Origin: Myxococcales bacterium
GTDB lineage: Bacteria; Myxococcota; Polyangia; Polyangiales; Polyangiaceae
Length of the DNA: 64,000 bases
Direction of reading: 5' to 3'
Assembly (NCBI GenBank): GCA_003151595.1
Contig: PLXW01000095.1
Location: forward strand, 44,220 to 108,219
Part shown: in pieces, positions 61,620-64,000 of the stretch
Position numbering within the stretch: position 1 is the stretch's first letter
Layout: every line of letters begins with the position of its first letter
The notes under the pieces: model-generated
What the model saw: the letters and a program-made list of their open reading frames with translations, nothing else
Told to the model about the DNA's origin: nothing
Databases searched by the model: none
Translations under genes and position numbers: made by a program

Positions 61620-61643
61620 CTCCTCTACGAGAGGAGTCGAATG
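61620..61643 (+). promoter_or_regulatory. hairpin hiding the Shine-Dalgarno of the HEAT gene
   Basis: CTCCTCT (61620-61626) pairs perfectly with AGAGGAG (61630-61636) around a 3-base loop. The second arm is the Shine-Dalgarno, and ATG 61641 follows four bases later, so translation of the HEAT gene may depend on melting, on ribosomes arriving from the gene upstream, or on a regulator. Confidence 0.6.
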
Positions 61644-62522
61644 AGCGCTCCGGGGTCATGCGTGCGCGCGCGCACGATGAAGCGACTGACGAAGTACGTG
61701 GTCGCTTTGCTCGCGAGCGTCGCCATGACGACCGCGCAGCCGACGGTGTCGACTGCGCAGAGCCCCGAGATGGATGGGCAGAGCGCGGCCGCGGATCTCG
61801 CGCACGCCTCTGACTTCCGCGTGCGTGTGTCGGCGGCGTTGCTCGTCGGCAAGACGCGTCCCGAAGGGGCGCGGCGGATGCTGGAGCGCGCGCTCGAAGA
61901 TCCGCACGCGGCGGTTCGCATGGCTGCGGCGGTGGCGCTGGGCGCGGTCGGTGATCGCGCGGCGATCGCGGCGCTGGAGAGTCACGCGCGGAACGAAGTG
62001 TCGGGCGCGGCGCGCGCTCAGATGCAGGCCACGATCGCGTCGCTGTCGCACGTCGATCGCGCCCAGGCGGTCGCGCCCGTGCGCGCGCGGTACGTCGTCG
62101 AGATAGGGCAGATGCGAAACCTCACGAGCGTGCGCGGCGGCGAGCTGTCGAACGTCCTCCGCGAGGCGGCTCGCGCGCAAGCGCTCTCGCTCCCGGGCGC
62201 CGCGGTCTACGACGCGGGCGATCCCGACGCCGCTCGTGCGGCAGCGCGCATGCCGGTGCTCCTCCTCGAAGGGCAGATCACGAAGCTCCAGCAAGCGCAG
62301 TCGAACGGCGCGATGCACATCGACGCGCGGGTGGAGTTCAGCGTGCGGCGCGTCCCTCAGCAGACGCTCAAGGGGACGTTGAGCGGAGGCGCGTCGTCGA
62401 TCGAATCGATGCGCACGCTGAGCGGGCAGCGCCTCGTCGAGCTGGAGAACCAGACCATCGGCAGCGCGGTCGAGAGCGCGATGCGCGGCGCCGACAGCGG
62501 GCTCGCCCTCGCCGCGAAATGA
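61641..62522 (+). CDS. exported HEAT-repeat protein
   Basis: The 293-residue product contains a signal-like segment (MKRLTKYVVALLASVAMTTAQ), then HEAT repeats (SDFRVRVSAALLVGK, DPHAAVRMAAAVALGAVGD) and a C-terminal beta domain (ARYVVEIGQMRNLTSVRGG, RMPVLLLEGQITKL). ATG 61641 is supported by AGGAG, but ATG 61677 would give the cleanest signal peptide; with 61641 there is a 12-residue leader before it. It is coupled to the thioredoxin-like gene through the hairpin. Function unknown. Confidence 0.72.
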   Translation: MSAPGSCVRARTMKRLTKYVVALLASVAMTTAQPTVSTAQSPEMDGQSAAADLAHASDFRVRVSAALLVGKTRPEGARRMLERALEDPHAAVRMAAAVALGAVGDRAAIAALESHARNEVSGAARAQMQATIASLSHVDRAQAVAPVRARYVVEIGQMRNLTSVRGGELSNVLREAARAQALSLPGAAVYDAGDPDAARAAARMPVLLLEGQITKLQQAQSNGAMHIDARVEFSVRRVPQQTLKGTLSGGASSIESMRTLSGQRLVELENQTIGSAVESAMRGADSGLALAAK

Positions 62523-62585
62523 AGAAGTAGCGATCGACGCACGCACGGGCTCGCGCTCGTGGCGTCTTCTTGCGAGAGTGCGCGC

Positions 62586-63716
62586 GTGCAAGCTCCGCGT
62601 GTCCTCTTCGTCTCCAAGCCCATCGCGCCTCCGTGGAACGACGGATCGAAGAACCTCGTCCGCGACGTCGCGCGAAATCTCTCTCGCGCGCGCCCCACGG
62701 TGATGACGATCGAGGGCGCCCCATCGCTCGGCGGCAACGTCGCGATGGATCCCGTCTACACCTCGCCCGGTCGCTTCGCCCCCGCGCTCGCGCAGAACGC
62801 GCGCGTCGTTCGTCGCTTGCTCTCCGGCGACGCGCACGACGTCTGGCACTTCGTCTTCGCGCCGAACCCCGCGTCGTCGACCGTCGCGCGCGTGGCGCAT
62901 CGCGCGCGCCGCGCCGTCGGGTGGAAGGGGCGCGTGGTGCAGACCGTGCCGAGCGCGCCGCGCGACTTCGAAGGGGTCGCGGGATGGATCTTCGGCGACG
63001 CGGTCGTGTGCGTGAGCGAGTGGATGCGCGGACGGCTGATGGGGGCCGGCGTGAAGCAATCGGTGCGCGTGATCGCTCCGTGCGCCGAGGCGCCGCGGAC
63101 GCCCACGTTCGACGCAGTTCGCGCCGTTCGCATCGGGCTCGACATCCCCGACGGCGCGCCGATCGTTCTGTACCCCGGCGATTACGAGGTCTCGCGCGGC
63201 GCTGCCACCGTCGCTCGCGCCGTGGCCGCAATCACGCGCGCGTCGCCGAATGCGCGCGTCGTCTTCGCCTGCCGCGCCAAGACCCCGAAGAGCGCGGTCG
63301 CGCGCGCCGTCATCGAAGACGACCTGCGCGCCGCTGGCCTCCTCGATCGCACGCGCCACGCCGGCGAGGTCACCGACATGCCCGCGCTCCTGGCCGCGTC
63401 GCGCGTGGTCGCGTTTCCGGTCGATGACCTGTACGGCAAGGTCGACGTTCCGCTCGTGCTCCTCGAAGCGATGGCGCTCGGCATCCCGCTCGTCGTCGCG
63501 CGCGGCGGTCCGCTGGAGGCGCTCACCTGCGCCGGCCAGGTCGAGCCCGACGACGACGTCGCCCTCGCCGCCGAATGCAGCCGCTTTCTCGCCGAGACCG
63601 CACGCGCCACCGACGCGGGAGACGCGGGAAAATCCCTGTACGCCGCGCGCTTTTCGCCCAGGGTCGCCGCCGCCGCCTACGACGATCTCTACGAGGAGCT
63701 TCTGGAGGGCCGGTAG
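62586..63716 (+). CDS. glycosyltransferase, GT-B type (GT4-like)
   Basis: The 376-residue product has the N-terminal Rossmann start (VLFVSKPIAPPWNDGSKNLVRDVARNL), a central linker around residue 190 (IVLYPGDYEVSRGAATVARAV), and a C-terminal half with the donor-binding VPLVLLEAMALGIPLVVARGGPLEALT containing the E-x7-E-like pattern of GT4 enzymes. The sugar and acceptor are not predictable. GTG 62586 is preferred to GTG 62559 because the domain begins there. The 42 bases to alaS hold a promoter-like element. Confidence 0.85.
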   Translation: MQAPRVLFVSKPIAPPWNDGSKNLVRDVARNLSRARPTVMTIEGAPSLGGNVAMDPVYTSPGRFAPALAQNARVVRRLLSGDAHDVWHFVFAPNPASSTVARVAHRARRAVGWKGRVVQTVPSAPRDFEGVAGWIFGDAVVCVSEWMRGRLMGAGVKQSVRVIAPCAEAPRTPTFDAVRAVRIGLDIPDGAPIVLYPGDYEVSRGAATVARAVAAITRASPNARVVFACRAKTPKSAVARAVIEDDLRAAGLLDRTRHAGEVTDMPALLAASRVVAFPVDDLYGKVDVPLVLLEAMALGIPLVVARGGPLEALTCAGQVEPDDDVALAAECSRFLAETARATDAGDAGKSLYAARFSPRVAAAAYDDLYEELLEGR

Positions 63717-63735
63717 GACCGCAGCCTCGCCTCCT

Positions 63736-64000
<265 letters not shown>

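Overview
The window is a GC-rich bacterial chromosome segment that most resembles a large-genome myxobacterium (Myxococcota, probably Polyangia). I infer this from family content. There are two zinc-ribbon or TPR-linked Ser/Thr protein kinases, at least twelve predicted lipoproteins (many with Asp/Gly/Ser-rich stalks and Cys-rich bodies), HEAT and coiled-coil proteins, a myxobacterial-type ferritin-like membrane protein and an isolated type III secretion export-gate protein. No 16S or other marker is present to confirm the lineage. Starts are ATG, GTG and TTG, and adjacent genes often overlap by 4 bases (ATGA or GTGA).

Layout. 1-7800: the end of a methylenetetrahydrofolate reductase gene, a lipoprotein with an Ala-Asn repeat, a tRNA with a CAT anticodon, a zinc-ribbon coiled-coil protein, a Ser/Thr kinase, a FAD oxidoreductase with an embedded Rieske motif and an acetoacetate-decarboxylase-like protein. 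7798-21323 (minus strand): seven genes joined by overlapping codons. They encode a coiled-coil membrane protein, MoxR ATPase, a secreted/membrane protein, an ABC ATPase, an ABC-2 permease, a DUF58 protein and a 1599-residue protein with three von Willebrand A domains. This is the most distinctive system in the window. 21624-32407: a membrane protein, a Cys-rich lipoprotein, a TPR/PEGA-like protein, panC, tmk, a PDZ lipoprotein, an operon ending in a TPR-kinase with a kinase-like tail, a futalosine-hydrolase-like protein and an SRPBCC protein.

31582-32915 holds a GCGAAC/GCGACC hexamer array, nine 20-bp tandem repeats with operator-like palindromes, and a 127-bp inverted repeat with a 143-bp centre. 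32916-43991: a ferritin-like membrane protein, an outer-membrane-type lipoprotein, a ferredoxin, two oligopeptide-type ABC permeases, a four-gene group (HEAT, AttH/CrtC-like, DUF4149, small Cas2/VapD-like protein) and three Cys-rich lipoproteins. 44012-64000: E1-alpha dehydrogenase, lpdA, a 58-residue zinc-ribbon protein, pspA, a large degenerate ATPase, obgE coupled to a type III secretion SctU/FlhB homologue, a beta-propeller lipoprotein, a long coiled-coil protein, dapD-dapE, radA, a thioredoxin-like lipoprotein, a HEAT protein whose Shine-Dalgarno lies in a hairpin, a glycosyltransferase and the start of alaS.

Two patterns recur. Hexanucleotide arrays related to GCGAAC occur at five places, inside genes and between them, and are free of stop codons in all frames. 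Many monocistronic genes have a TAnnnT hexamer 6-14 bases before the start codon, which suggests leaderless or very short-leader transcripts.
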